Shown here in pieces: positions 34,996-43,657 of a stretch of 64,000 bases of DNA. The stretch lies in contig NZ_JAFMOW010000045.1 of the NCBI RefSeq assembly GCF_019049675.1, positions 1 to 64,000 on the forward strand, read 5' to 3'. Source of the DNA: Rahnella bonaserana (GTDB lineage Bacteria > Pseudomonadota > Gammaproteobacteria > Enterobacterales > Enterobacteriaceae). Every line of letters starts with the position of its first letter. The stretch's first letter is position 1. A program made the position numbers and the translations under genes. The notes beneath the pieces were generated by a model. It was given only the letters and a program-made list of their open reading frames with translations. It did not search any database and was not told where the DNA came from.

Positions 34996-36763
34996 TCATC
35001 TGCGGTTCATCTGCGGTTAAAATAAGGGACACATTTTCAAGACGGCAGGCGTTAAAGCTAATTTCTTTATTTTTAATTAACAGCGAAACATCTTTGTCTG
35101 TTCCTTTGAACTGGCAATGAGAAAAATACAGCAACGAACGTCCATTAATAGAATTTCGGGCTTCAGCCGCCTGATGAGAAACAATAAACGGATCGTCCGG
35201 TGCCAGATTACTGATCGTGGAATCATGACGCGGATCCAGCACAAATCCGCAGTTTTCAAACACGTTCATTTTGATACTGAGCTGACTGTTTTGCAGTAAC
35301 GTCAGTTCTCCGCTGACACTGCAATTTTGCACCGTCAGGCCGTCACAGTTGAGGCGCAATATACCGAGATTATCCTGTTCCGCATTCCGGTAAATACAGA
35401 CATCCGTTAAGGTCAGATCCGTAATATGTGTGTCTGCCGTCAGCATAGAGCAACGGTGGTGGTTGACGACAACCCGTGCCGCCGACTGGCCCCAGGCTTT
35501 ACCGGAGTTGGCCAGCGTCAGGATGCCGGAATTGGCCGAGAAGTGCAGATCATGTTCATACTGACCGTGTGTCACGAAAGCACCGGAACTGTCACCGTTG
35601 CTGTGACAATTCTTTACCACACAGGAAGAGCTGGCGGTCAGGTCATTAAGATGCCGCGCATTAGAGGTTGTACAGTCGCTGATCACGCCATACTGACAGT
35701 AAATTTGTTGAGTCAGATAGCCTGCGCCGCCCCAGGAAACAGAAGGCGGGTTGGTCAGCGAACAGTGTTCTGTGCGAAAGAAGGTATTCCAGCGGCGGAA
35801 AATAACTGACCAGAAGGTACCCTGCGCATGAACATTGAGCACATCGCAATAAATGGCATATTCAAAGGTGACAGGCTGAGAACTGTTGTTCGCCAGCTGC
35901 CCCTCTTCGATATATTGCATATTCCGGATACAGACATTTTCCACCGGCGTGACTTTGCGCCAGTATAATTGGCTTTGTGCGTCCAGCACCCAGCCGTTTC
36001 GGTAATTTAGCCGGATATGTGTTTCATCAATCTGTTCGGACACCTGCACCAGTCGTTGTATTTTTCGTTCCCAGTGGCCGGTCAGCCTGTCAGATTCCAA
36101 ACAATACCACTGACCGACAGGATATAAGCTGCTGTCCCCGACCGGATAGATTTCAGATAATAAAGGCAAAGGCTCCGTGAGAACGGAGACTCTTGTTTGC
36201 TCTTCAGCCAGACCCGTGAAAGAGAAAATAGCGGCAAGATAATTATTTTTGGGATCGGCCAGCCTTTCCAGCCCTGCGGCGGTCACTGTCTGGTTATGAA
36301 AATCAAGGGTGATATTCGAACGGTTGAAGCGGTGGCGTGACAGGAAATTCAGCGAGGTATGGGCTTCTATCCGGTGAATAAGCGGATCACTGACCATCGC
36401 ATCCAGTGCCGCATCTGCCGCGTTCTGTCCGTTAAATATGCCGAACTGGCGAAAGTCCATGACGCCGTCATGTAATTGCAACCAGCGGCCTTTAGCGGAT
36501 TTAAGCGAAGAAATGACGGTGCCCTGATTGGCTGTTTTCTCGCTACTGGCATCCCAGTAAACCAGTTTTGGCGCGCCATTCCCGGCAAAGTGATATCCCA
36601 AAACCACGGCGCAGGTTCTGTTGGCAGGCGCAGAGAGATCCCTTAACGCCATAATGTTGCTGACGCTAATGATATTATCTGAATTTAATTCAACGGATTT
36701 AAATAATCCGGCAGAGACGACCCCACCGGTTATTCCCGCGATCAGCTCGCGGCGGTTGATCAT
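34979..36763 (-). CDS. Parallel beta-helix protein, paralogue 2, truncated by a frameshift
   Basis: As it stands, the frame codes 594 residues and ends in an unrelated tail (MNRRKS) because of the 11-bp duplication near its 3' end. The intact form would be 698 residues. The N-terminus MINRRELIAGITGGVVSAGLF has a twin arginine followed by a hydrophobic stretch, which suggests Tat export, although the motif is imperfect. The rest follows paralogue 1 through the beta-helix region (DFRQFGIFNGQNAADAALDA, GGAGYLTQQIYCQYG, TSNARHLNDLTASSSCVVKN). Base composition is more AT-rich than in flanking housekeeping genes, consistent with acquisition. Loss of only the last ~105 residues may leave the helix partly functional. 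Function is unknown. Confidence 0.75.
   Translation of the reverse strand: MINRRELIAGITGGVVSAGLFKSVELNSDNIISVSNIMALRDLSAPANRTCAVVLGYHFAGNGAPKLVYWDASSEKTANQGTVISSLKSAKGRWLQLHDGVMDFRQFGIFNGQNAADAALDAMVSDPLIHRIEAHTSLNFLSRHRFNRSNITLDFHNQTVTAAGLERLADPKNNYLAAIFSFTGLAEEQTRVSVLTEPLPLLSEIYPVGDSSLYPVGQWYCLESDRLTGHWERKIQRLVQVSEQIDETHIRLNYRNGWVLDAQSQLYWRKVTPVENVCIRNMQYIEEGQLANNSSQPVTFEYAIYCDVLNVHAQGTFWSVIFRRWNTFFRTEHCSLTNPPSVSWGGAGYLTQQIYCQYGVISDCTTSNARHLNDLTASSSCVVKNCHSNGDSSGAFVTHGQYEHDLHFSANSGILTLANSGKAWGQSAARVVVNHHRCSMLTADTHITDLTLTDVCIYRNAEQDNLGILRLNCDGLTVQNCSVSGELTLLQNSQLSIKMNVFENCGFVLDPRHDSTISNLAPDDPFIVSHQAAEARNSINGRSLLYFSHCQFKGTDKDVSLLIKNKEISFNACRLENVSLILTADEPQMNRRKS
34996..35017. repeat. 11-bp tandem duplication causing a frameshift
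   Basis: TCATCTGCGGT occurs twice in tandem (34996-35006 and 35007-35017). Removing one copy fuses the upstream 594-codon frame to the downstream frame and gives one uninterrupted protein of 698 residues. Confidence 0.9.
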
Positions 36764-37002
36764 GATAATTTCCAGAAAACAGACGTCACATGGATTTTCC
36801 TGAATGTATTCAATATTTGAGTATTGTTCGGATCAGCCATTAATCAACGTGCGTGAGAAAAAATTTGCCTTAAGTTTCTTCAAATCCTTTGGAATGAGCC
36901 ACCTGCATTTGTTCATATTTTTTGAACAGAGGGGTGAAGTTTTTACGCTTTCTTATTCTCAGCCGTTGACTAGACTAGAGAAAACATTGAGGAGAGTTGA
37001 AC

Positions 37003-37698
37003 ATGATTTACTTACGCAAAGCACAAGAACGCGGTCACGCAAGTCACGGCTGGCTGGAAAGCTGGCATACCTTCTCTTTTGCCGATTATTACGATGCGAA
37101 CTTTATGGGGTTCTCCGCGCTGCGGGTGATCAATGAAGATTTCATCGATGCGGGGCAGGGTTTTGGTAAGCATCCGCATAAAGACATGGAAATTCTGACC
37201 TACGTGCTCGACGGCACCGTAGAACATCAGGACAGCATGGGCAATAAAGAACAAATCCAGGCCGGTGAGTTCCAGATTATGAGTGCCGGTACTGGTGTGA
37301 CGCATTCCGAATACAACGGTAACCCTGACCGTAAACTGCACCTGTATCAGATCTGGATTATTCCAAATCAGAAAGGGCTGGAACCGCGTTATGAACAACG
37401 CATGTTTGATGCGCCGCAGGGCCGCCAGCTGGTGCTTTCGCCTGATGCCCGCGATGGCTCACTGAAAGTCTTCCAGGATATGGAATTGTCCCGCTGGGCG
37501 CTGAAAAAAGATGAACAGTCGGTATATCAGATTCAGGCTGAACGCCGCGTGTGGATCCAGGTCGTTAAAGGCACGGTTTCTGTTAACGGCCAGAAAGCAG
37601 GCCCGAGCGATGCCCTGGCGATCTGGGATGAAACGGCGCTGTCCGTTCACGCGGACGAAGACAGTGAAATCCTGCTGTTTGATCTGCCACCGGTCTGA
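37003..37698 (+). CDS. yhhW: Pirin-family protein YhhW (quercetin 2,3-dioxygenase type)
   Basis: The 231-residue cytoplasmic bicupin resembles E. coli YhhW throughout (MIYLRKAQERGHASHGWLES, THSEYNG, LVLSPDARDGSLKV, LLFDLPPV). The metal ligands of E. coli YhhW are kept: His57, His59, His101 and Glu103. E. coli YhhW shows quercetinase activity in vitro, but its physiological substrate is unclear. The ATG at 37003 (GGAG upstream) is preferred to a TTG two codons earlier. In E. coli it adjoins gntR; here an island of about 7 kb separates the two. Confidence 0.95.
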   Translation: MIYLRKAQERGHASHGWLESWHTFSFADYYDANFMGFSALRVINEDFIDAGQGFGKHPHKDMEILTYVLDGTVEHQDSMGNKEQIQAGEFQIMSAGTGVTHSEYNGNPDRKLHLYQIWIIPNQKGLEPRYEQRMFDAPQGRQLVLSPDARDGSLKVFQDMELSRWALKKDEQSVYQIQAERRVWIQVVKGTVSVNGQKAGPSDALAIWDETALSVHADEDSEILLFDLPPV

Positions 37699-37719
37699 TA
37701 ACAGGTAAGTCAAAAGTTT

Positions 37720-37747
37720 AAGGCGATGCAAGGGCATCGCCTTTTTT
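37720..37747. terminator. Terminator between yhhW and the convergent autotransporter gene
   Basis: The stem AAGGCGATGC/GCATCGCCTT is followed by a T-run on the plus strand, about 20 bases after yhhW. Confidence 0.85.
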
Positions 37748-37761
37748 GCATCCTGAATTCT

Positions 37762-40155
37762 TTATTTAAAGCTGACGTTAATGCCGATATTGCCCTGATA
37801 ACCTTCCTGTTTACCGTCAAATCCCCGCAGATAATTTGCGCTGGCATAAAAGGCCGCACTTTTGCTCAGCGACGCAGTGATCCCGCCGCCCGCTTTCCAG
37901 GTACTTTGCGTAAAGTCAGGCGAAATACGGGTACTGCCGATAGTGACCGCGGGGGCATCGCTGAACGTCGATACAGCATCAAGGTTCAGGTACGGCGTAA
38001 TGTCAGGCTGATCTATTTGCGGCAGATGAGAAAGTCGCAGACCGGCCCGTGCCTGCACGCTGCTGTCAGTCGTTTTTTCCACCGAGGCGATACCGTCACT
38101 GAACCCTTTCATGTGCAGATACTGATAAATCACCTGCGTCTGAGGTTCGAGTCTCCAGCTTTGGGTTATCGCAAGCGGGATGCCGCCTTCGGCTGAAAAC
38201 GCCACACTGTAGCCATCCTGTCTGGCGTCGCTTTCACTGTGAAAATCAGTGCGGTAATCGGTGTATTGCCCGACGAAATCCACATACGCACCTTCGTTGG
38301 TTTTCAGGGTGTAATAACCGCCAATGCCGTAAGCATCGGTGGAGATATCCCCGGTGTCGGTGGACTCACCGATCAGACTGCGGGCGCTGTCCGAGGTACT
38401 GGTTTTCTGATCGCCCAGCGTAATCATCACACCAGCGCGCGCGTCGTTGCCACGCGGGGTGGCATCCTGATACAAATCCTTGCCGATCTGCACATAGCGA
38501 ATATCGCTGTCAAAACTGAAGCGTCCGATATCGTAATTATCATGCGTTCCGCCGACGCGCCCCCATGTGCCATCCTGAGCGCGTTTGACGCTGTCGCCGG
38601 TACGTTCGTGATAAGACCCCATGGAGTTAAAGCCGTACTGCCGGTTAAGAAAGGGCGCGGCAATGTAACCCACGATATCCGTCCGGTAGGCGATCACCGG
38701 TTTAGGTGTCGGTTGCGGTGTGGGTTCCGGCGTGGGTTCTGGTGCCGGATTCGGATCAGGCACCGGTTCCGGCGGCGGTACAGGCTCCAGATAAGTGCGC
38801 AAATACCAGTCTTTTGACGAACTGCTGCCACCTTTATAGAGATAATAATCGTAGGCCCCGGCACTGACTTTTTTCACCAATTTCAGCGACGAGGTGTCAT
38901 CGCCATCCACCTGCACCAGCCGGATCCCATCACCCGTTGTCAGCGCACCGCTGCCACCGGTATTGCGCACCAGCACGCCAAAATTGCCGCTGGCATTACC
39001 CAGGATATGCAGTACATCGGTGGGGGAGTTATCACTGCCGAGCTGGGTATTGAAGTTCAGCGCACCGTTACCGGAAAGCGTGCTGGCGGTAAGTGTGTGC
39101 CATGACCCCTGCTGCGGTGGGGTAAAGTTCAGCAGACTGTTATCCACAGATAAATTACCGACTACAGAGTCACCGGTGAGATCCCACACCGACTGGTTAT
39201 TTAGCGCCAGTGAACTGAGGTTTTGCACCGCGCCGGTCAGCACGGAGTCATCCAGCGTGAAATCGGTTTTGGCCGTTTCTGCATTGATAATATTGCCGGT
39301 AATCTGGCTTTTGCCACGGACGCTCACGTCACTGGCCCCTTTTCCGGCAAACTCAAACGCGGTGTTTATGCCTGTCACGATGGATTGATTATCGATGACG
39401 ATACTGGCATCACCGTCTGAAATTTTACTGATGCCGGTAAGCGCATTATTCATCGTCGAATTATTGAGTTGAAGATCTGAGTGCGCTTCGGGGGCGCTTT
39501 TAATGATTATGCCGCTCAGGGTTTCAGAGAGAAAATGGGTGTTCACCAGGTTCACGCGGGCGCCGTCCACCAGGATATTTGCCCCTTTCTTGATCTCACC
39601 GGAATGGTTAACGGTCAGACCATCAGCATTGAGGGTGGCGCCGTTATTGACTTCAATACTATTTTCCACGTTATTACTGGTGAATGCGGAATTAATAATG
39701 TTCGCGGTGGCCTTGTCGGAAACGAAAAGTGCAGCACTGCTGGAATTAACCGTTGCCTGATTAATATTTAAGACACTTGCTTCATTTTCTACAAGAATGG
39801 CATATGAAATACCTGACAGAGCGCTGCTATGCGTTACTACAGAGTCTTTGCCTATATTAATCAGCCCGCCGTTGCGGGCATATAGCGCAGAGGCCAACTG
39901 GTTGCCGCTGGCGTTAAACTGATTCGCGAGCAAGGTAGCTTCTGCGCCATTTTCAACGAGAATACCGTAATTAAACAATGCGTTACCTGCATCAATATTG
40001 ACGGTATCTTTGGTCGAGAACGTCAGTTTCTGGTTATTGGTCAGAAGGAGTGGCGCGACGTAATTCGCTGCCCTGGCGCTCATGATGACCACATTAGGCA
40101 GGAGACACGCCAGCATAATAAATCGGGTTATTTGACTGTATTTAAACGCCGGCAT
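37762..40155 (-). CDS. Autotransporter (type Va) outer-membrane protein
   Basis: This is a 797-residue self-secreting surface protein. Order: signal peptide (MPAFKYSQITRFIM, cleavage after SARA-A near residue 30), then a beta-helical passenger (about 31-460) rich in short repeats such as VNSSSAALFVSDKATANIIN and VNHSGEIKKGANILVDGARV, with a pertactin-like end (LHILGNASGNFGVLVRNTGG). A Pro-rich linker of Pro-Glu/Pro-Thr repeats follows (about 475-515), then a C-terminal autotransporter barrel starting near YRTDIVGYIAAPFLNRQYGF. The last residues are GINVSFK: a Lys follows the aromatic residue that usually ends such barrels. I chose the ATG at 40155 (AAGGA upstream) over one 16 codons earlier. 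Passenger function is unknown, probably adhesion. It is divergent from the PTS operon. Confidence 0.88.
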   Translation of the reverse strand: MPAFKYSQITRFIMLACLLPNVVIMSARAANYVAPLLLTNNQKLTFSTKDTVNIDAGNALFNYGILVENGAEATLLANQFNASGNQLASALYARNGGLINIGKDSVVTHSSALSGISYAILVENEASVLNINQATVNSSSAALFVSDKATANIINSAFTSNNVENSIEVNNGATLNADGLTVNHSGEIKKGANILVDGARVNLVNTHFLSETLSGIIIKSAPEAHSDLQLNNSTMNNALTGISKISDGDASIVIDNQSIVTGINTAFEFAGKGASDVSVRGKSQITGNIINAETAKTDFTLDDSVLTGAVQNLSSLALNNQSVWDLTGDSVVGNLSVDNSLLNFTPPQQGSWHTLTASTLSGNGALNFNTQLGSDNSPTDVLHILGNASGNFGVLVRNTGGSGALTTGDGIRLVQVDGDDTSSLKLVKKVSAGAYDYYLYKGGSSSSKDWYLRTYLEPVPPPEPVPDPNPAPEPTPEPTPQPTPKPVIAYRTDIVGYIAAPFLNRQYGFNSMGSYHERTGDSVKRAQDGTWGRVGGTHDNYDIGRFSFDSDIRYVQIGKDLYQDATPRGNDARAGVMITLGDQKTSTSDSARSLIGESTDTGDISTDAYGIGGYYTLKTNEGAYVDFVGQYTDYRTDFHSESDARQDGYSVAFSAEGGIPLAITQSWRLEPQTQVIYQYLHMKGFSDGIASVEKTTDSSVQARAGLRLSHLPQIDQPDITPYLNLDAVSTFSDAPAVTIGSTRISPDFTQSTWKAGGGITASLSKSAAFYASANYLRGFDGKQEGYQGNIGINVSFK

Positions 40156-40393
40156 CGGGCATTCCTTAAAAAACAGGTGATGAATGCCGGACAATGTATT
40201 CATTAACCCTCAACGGATAAAATCATTCAATATCAATTTTTAACAGAACGCGGGCAATGATATTAATCAGATTTAGTTTTTATTTTTGACAACGTAAAAT
40301 ATTTTATTGATGTGTTATTTAATGCTCCGGTGATAATTATTATTGGTTTTCCCCGTAGCGACTCTTTTTTTCTGCGCGAATGACATTTGCTCA

Positions 40394-40415
40394 AAATGTG
40401 AAACATTTCACATCG
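40394..40415. promoter_or_regulatory. CRP-cAMP site of the beta-glucoside PTS operon
   Basis: TGTGAAACATTTCACA (40397-40412) is a perfect TGTGA-N6-TCACA. A possible -10 (TAAATT 40431-40436 or TTTTAT 40435-40440) would place the site near -41, as in class II CRP activation. It also lies in the upstream region of the divergent autotransporter. Confidence 0.85.
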
Positions 40416-40469
40416 CCGGACAATCGCCGTTAAATTTTATGAACAGCCTCGCACATTTCCCCGGAAGCC

Positions 40470-40487
40470 ATGGAAACCGGTTTCCAT
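40470..40487. promoter_or_regulatory. Palindromic LacI-family operator before the PTS operon
   Basis: ATGGAAACCGGTTTCCAT is an 18-bp perfect palindrome with the central CG typical of LacI-family operators. It resembles the E. coli AscG operator TGAAACCGGTTTCA. It lies just downstream of the expected transcription start, where binding would block transcription. The likely binder is the repressor encoded at 43658-44575. Confidence 0.82.
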
Positions 40488-40552
40488 AACGCCTCAAATA
40501 CCCTCAGCAGGTAGAAACGGGCAGAACATAAATCATCTGGGAGTGAAGCAAA

Positions 40553-40876
40553 ATGAAAAGAATCATGCTTTGTTGTTCGGCGGGAATGTCGACCAGTTTG
40601 TTAGTGCGCAAAATGAAAGAAGTGGCGGCAGAGCGCGGCGAAGAGGTGCAGATCGACGCATTCGGGGCCAGCGAGTTTGACGAAAAATTCCGCGATTATC
40701 AGGTGGTGTTGCTCGGACCGCAGGTGCGTTACATGCAGGCTGATTTATCCAAAAGAGCGGCAGAATTCAATATCCCGGTCGAAACCATCAACATGATGGA
40801 TTACGGCATGCAGCGTGGCGACAACGTGCTCGACTTCGCTTATGGCCTGATCGCGCAGGAAGGAAGCCGCGTATGA
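40553..40876 (+). CDS. PTS lactose/cellobiose-type EIIB component
   Basis: The 107-residue cytoplasmic protein passes phosphate from IIA to the incoming sugar. The phosphocysteine loop is at the N-terminus (MKRIMLCCSAGMSTSLLV, active Cys8), as in ChbB/CelA-type IIB. The start has GGGAG upstream. It overlaps the IIC gene by four bases (ATGA). It is the first gene of an operon with IIC, a phospho-beta-glucosidase and a LacI-family gene. The substrate is probably cellobiose or another beta-glucoside, inferred from the enzyme downstream. Confidence 0.93.
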   Translation: MKRIMLCCSAGMSTSLLVRKMKEVAAERGEEVQIDAFGASEFDEKFRDYQVVLLGPQVRYMQADLSKRAAEFNIPVETINMMDYGMQRGDNVLDFAYGLIAQEGSRV

Positions 40877-42201
40877 GTGGCCTTTATCAGGCGATGGTTA
40901 ACGTCATCGAAAAACACATCACACCCCTGGCGGGCAGCGTCGGCCAGCAGCGGCATGTTATCGCCATTCGTGACGGGTTTATCGCGGCGTTGCCTTTTAT
41001 GATTATCGGCTCGTTCATGCTGGTGTTTATCTTCCCGCCATTTTCGCCGGACACCACCTGGGGTTTCGCACGCGGCTGGCTGGATTTGTCGCTGAAATAC
41101 CGCGAACAGCTGATGTTGCCGTGGTATCTGAGCATGGGCGTGATGACCTTTTTTATTTCTGTAGGGATTGGCGCGAGCCTCGGTAAGCATTACAAACTCG
41201 ACCCTATCATGACCGGTTTGCTGGCGTTTATGGCGTTCCTGCTGGTGGCAGCGCCCTATCATGACAAACAAATTTCGACGCAGTATTTCTCCGGCGAAGG
41301 CATTTTCACCGCGATCCTGACGGCCATTTATGCCGCCGAAGTGTATGCGCTGCTCAAACGCCGCAACATCACCATCCGTCTGCCGAAAGAAGTGCCGACC
41401 GGCGTGGCGCGTTCGTTTGAAATCCTGATCCCGGTGGTGGTGATTGTCGCGACGTTACATCCGCTGAATCTGTTTATTCAGTCTGCGACCGGCATGATTA
41501 TTCCTGAAGCCATCATGCACTTGCTGGCACCGCTGGTTTCCGCCTCGGATTCCCTGCCGGCGATTTTGATTTCGGTGTTTATCTGCCAGGTGCTGTGGTT
41601 TGCCGGTATTCACGGTGCGCTGATTGTGACCGGCATCATGAACCCGTTCTGGATGACCAATCTGGCGCTGAACCAGACGGCGCTACAGGCCGGCGCGCCG
41701 CTGCCACACATCTATCTGCAAGGATTCTGGGATCACTATCTGCTGATTGGCGGCGTTGGTTCGACCCTGCCGCTGGCGATTCTGCTGCTGTGCAGCAAGG
41801 CCGTGCATCTGCGCACTATTGGCAAGATGGGCGTGGTGCCGAGCTTCTTCAACATCAATGAGCCGATCCTGTTCGGTACGCCGATTATCATGAATCCGGT
41901 GTTCTTCCTGCCGTTCACACTGGTGCCGATGCTGAACGCTATTTTTGCTTACACTGCCACCAAACTGGGCTGGGTCGCGCAAGTGGTCTCGCTCACACCC
42001 TGGACAACGCCTGCGCCAATTGGTGCGTCATGGGCCGCAAACTGGGCATTCAGTCCGGTAATTATGTGCCTGTTCTGTATGGTGTTATCAGCGGTAATGT
42101 ACTACCCGTTCCTGAAAGCCTATGAACGTACGTTGCTGAAACAGGAAGCGGAAAAAGCCACGGCACAAACGGCGGGCAATGCCGTGCCGGCAAACAGCTA
42201 A
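40873..42201 (+). CDS. PTS lactose/cellobiose-type EIIC permease
   Basis: The 442-residue inner-membrane protein forms the sugar channel of the PTS. It has the ChbC/CelB-family pattern: N-terminal RHVIAIRDGFIAALPFMIIG, the central HGALIVTGIMNPFW stretch, and the signature FFNINEPILFGTPIIMNP. About ten membrane helices are evident. It is coupled to IIB by the ATGA overlap and followed after 60 bases by the phospho-beta-glucosidase. No IIA gene lies in the operon or elsewhere in the window. Confidence 0.93.
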   Translation: MSGLYQAMVNVIEKHITPLAGSVGQQRHVIAIRDGFIAALPFMIIGSFMLVFIFPPFSPDTTWGFARGWLDLSLKYREQLMLPWYLSMGVMTFFISVGIGASLGKHYKLDPIMTGLLAFMAFLLVAAPYHDKQISTQYFSGEGIFTAILTAIYAAEVYALLKRRNITIRLPKEVPTGVARSFEILIPVVVIVATLHPLNLFIQSATGMIIPEAIMHLLAPLVSASDSLPAILISVFICQVLWFAGIHGALIVTGIMNPFWMTNLALNQTALQAGAPLPHIYLQGFWDHYLLIGGVGSTLPLAILLLCSKAVHLRTIGKMGVVPSFFNINEPILFGTPIIMNPVFFLPFTLVPMLNAIFAYTATKLGWVAQVVSLTPWTTPAPIGASWAANWAFSPVIMCLFCMVLSAVMYYPFLKAYERTLLKQEAEKATAQTAGNAVPANS

Positions 42202-42261
42202 CAATGCTCTGTAAAAGATTCACAGTTAAAAACGTAAAGCTAACGGACAGCGAGGATGACA

Positions 42262-43644
42262 ATGAAATACGCATTTCCTAAAGAATTCTGGTGGGGCAGT
42301 GCCAGCTCAGCGCCGCAAACGGAAGGTGAAACCCTGAGTCACGGGAAAAGCGCGACGGTGTGGGATCACTGGTATTCCCAGCAGCCGACGCGTTTTCACA
42401 ACGATGTCGGCCCGCAGGATACGTCGACGTTTTATAAAAACTGGCGCGAGGATATCGCGCTGCTGAAACAGCTGAACCACAACACCTTCCGCACGTCGAT
42501 TTCCTGGGCACGTTTAATTCCCAACGGACGTGGCGAAGTCAATCAGGAAGCGGTCACGTTTTATAATCAGGTGATCGACGAAATGCTGGCGCAGGGCGTG
42601 CAGCCGTTTATCAATCTGTTCCACTTTGATATGCCGATGGCGATGCAGGAGATCGGCGGCTGGGAAAACCGCGAAGTCGTTCAGGCTTACGCAAAATATG
42701 CCGATACCTGTTTTGAATTATTCGGCGACCGTGTGAAGCACTGGTTTACCTTCAATGAGCCGGTGGTGCCGGTGGAAGGCGGCTATCTGTATGACTTCCA
42801 TTACCCGAATGTGGTGGATTTCAAGCGTGCCGCCACAGTGGCGTACCACACCATGCTGGCGCATTCCCTGGCGGTGAAAGCCTATCGCGCCCGCAATTCC
42901 GGCGGTGAAATTGGCATCATTCTTAACCTCACGCCATCTTATCCGCGCTCGCAAAATCCGGCAGACCTGAAAGCTGCCAATATTGCGGATCTGATGTTTA
43001 ACCGCAGTTTCCTCGATCCGGCGTTGCGCGGTGAATATCCGCAGGAGCTGGTGGAATTGCTGAAAAAACACGATCAGCTTCCGGCCTGTCAGCCGGGTGA
43101 TAAAGAACTGCTGCAACAGGGCGTGGTAGATTTACTCGGTATCAACTATTACCAGCCGCGCCGTATTCAGTGCCGCGACAGTATGGTCAACCCTGAAAGT
43201 CCGTTTATGCCGGAATGGTTCTTCGATAACTATGTCATGCCGGGGCGCAAAATGAACCCGCACCGTGGCTGGGAAATCTACGAGCAGGGCATTTACGACA
43301 TTCTGACCAATCTGCGGGAAAACTACGGTAACCCGCGCTGTTTCATTTCTGAAAACGGTATGGGTGTGGAGCATGAACTGCGCTTCGAAAAGGATGGCCG
43401 GATTGATGATGATTACCGCATCGAGTTTGTCAGCGGGCACCTGAAATGGCTGCACCGGGCGTTGCAGGAAGGCAGCGGCTGCCTCGGCTATCATATGTGG
43501 ACATTTATTGACTGCTGGTCATGGATGAATGCCTATAAAAACCGGTATGGTTTCATCCAGCTGGATCTGGAAACTCAGAAACGCACAGTGAAGAAAAGCG
43601 GCGAATGGTTCGCAGCGGTTTCTAAAAATAACGGTTTCGATTAA
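42262..43644 (+). CDS. GH1 6-phospho-beta-glucosidase
   Basis: The 460-residue cytoplasmic enzyme would split phosphorylated beta-glucosides delivered by the PTS into glucose-6-phosphate and an aglycone or sugar. GH1 hallmarks: N-terminal FPKEFWWGSASSAPQTEG, the acid/base Glu166 in FTFNEP, the nucleophile Glu364 in FISENGMG, and the C-terminal SWMNAYKNRYGFIQLD, whose Lys and Tyr are typical of phosphate-binding GH1 enzymes. I chose the ATG at 42262, which has GAGG six bases upstream, because the ATG at 42256 abuts that GAGG. The sequence is closer to Gram-positive-type phospho-beta-glucosidases than to BglA or AscB, as far as I can judge from memory. Confidence 0.92.
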   Translation: MKYAFPKEFWWGSASSAPQTEGETLSHGKSATVWDHWYSQQPTRFHNDVGPQDTSTFYKNWREDIALLKQLNHNTFRTSISWARLIPNGRGEVNQEAVTFYNQVIDEMLAQGVQPFINLFHFDMPMAMQEIGGWENREVVQAYAKYADTCFELFGDRVKHWFTFNEPVVPVEGGYLYDFHYPNVVDFKRAATVAYHTMLAHSLAVKAYRARNSGGEIGIILNLTPSYPRSQNPADLKAANIADLMFNRSFLDPALRGEYPQELVELLKKHDQLPACQPGDKELLQQGVVDLLGINYYQPRRIQCRDSMVNPESPFMPEWFFDNYVMPGRKMNPHRGWEIYEQGIYDILTNLRENYGNPRCFISENGMGVEHELRFEKDGRIDDDYRIEFVSGHLKWLHRALQEGSGCLGYHMWTFIDCWSWMNAYKNRYGFIQLDLETQKRTVKKSGEWFAAVSKNNGFD

Positions 43645-43657
43645 CGCAGGTAAAGAC

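Noticed and set aside
36804-37136. 110-codon open frame overlapping the yhhW start
   Set aside because: It is out of frame with yhhW, covers the yhhW promoter and has no recognisable features.
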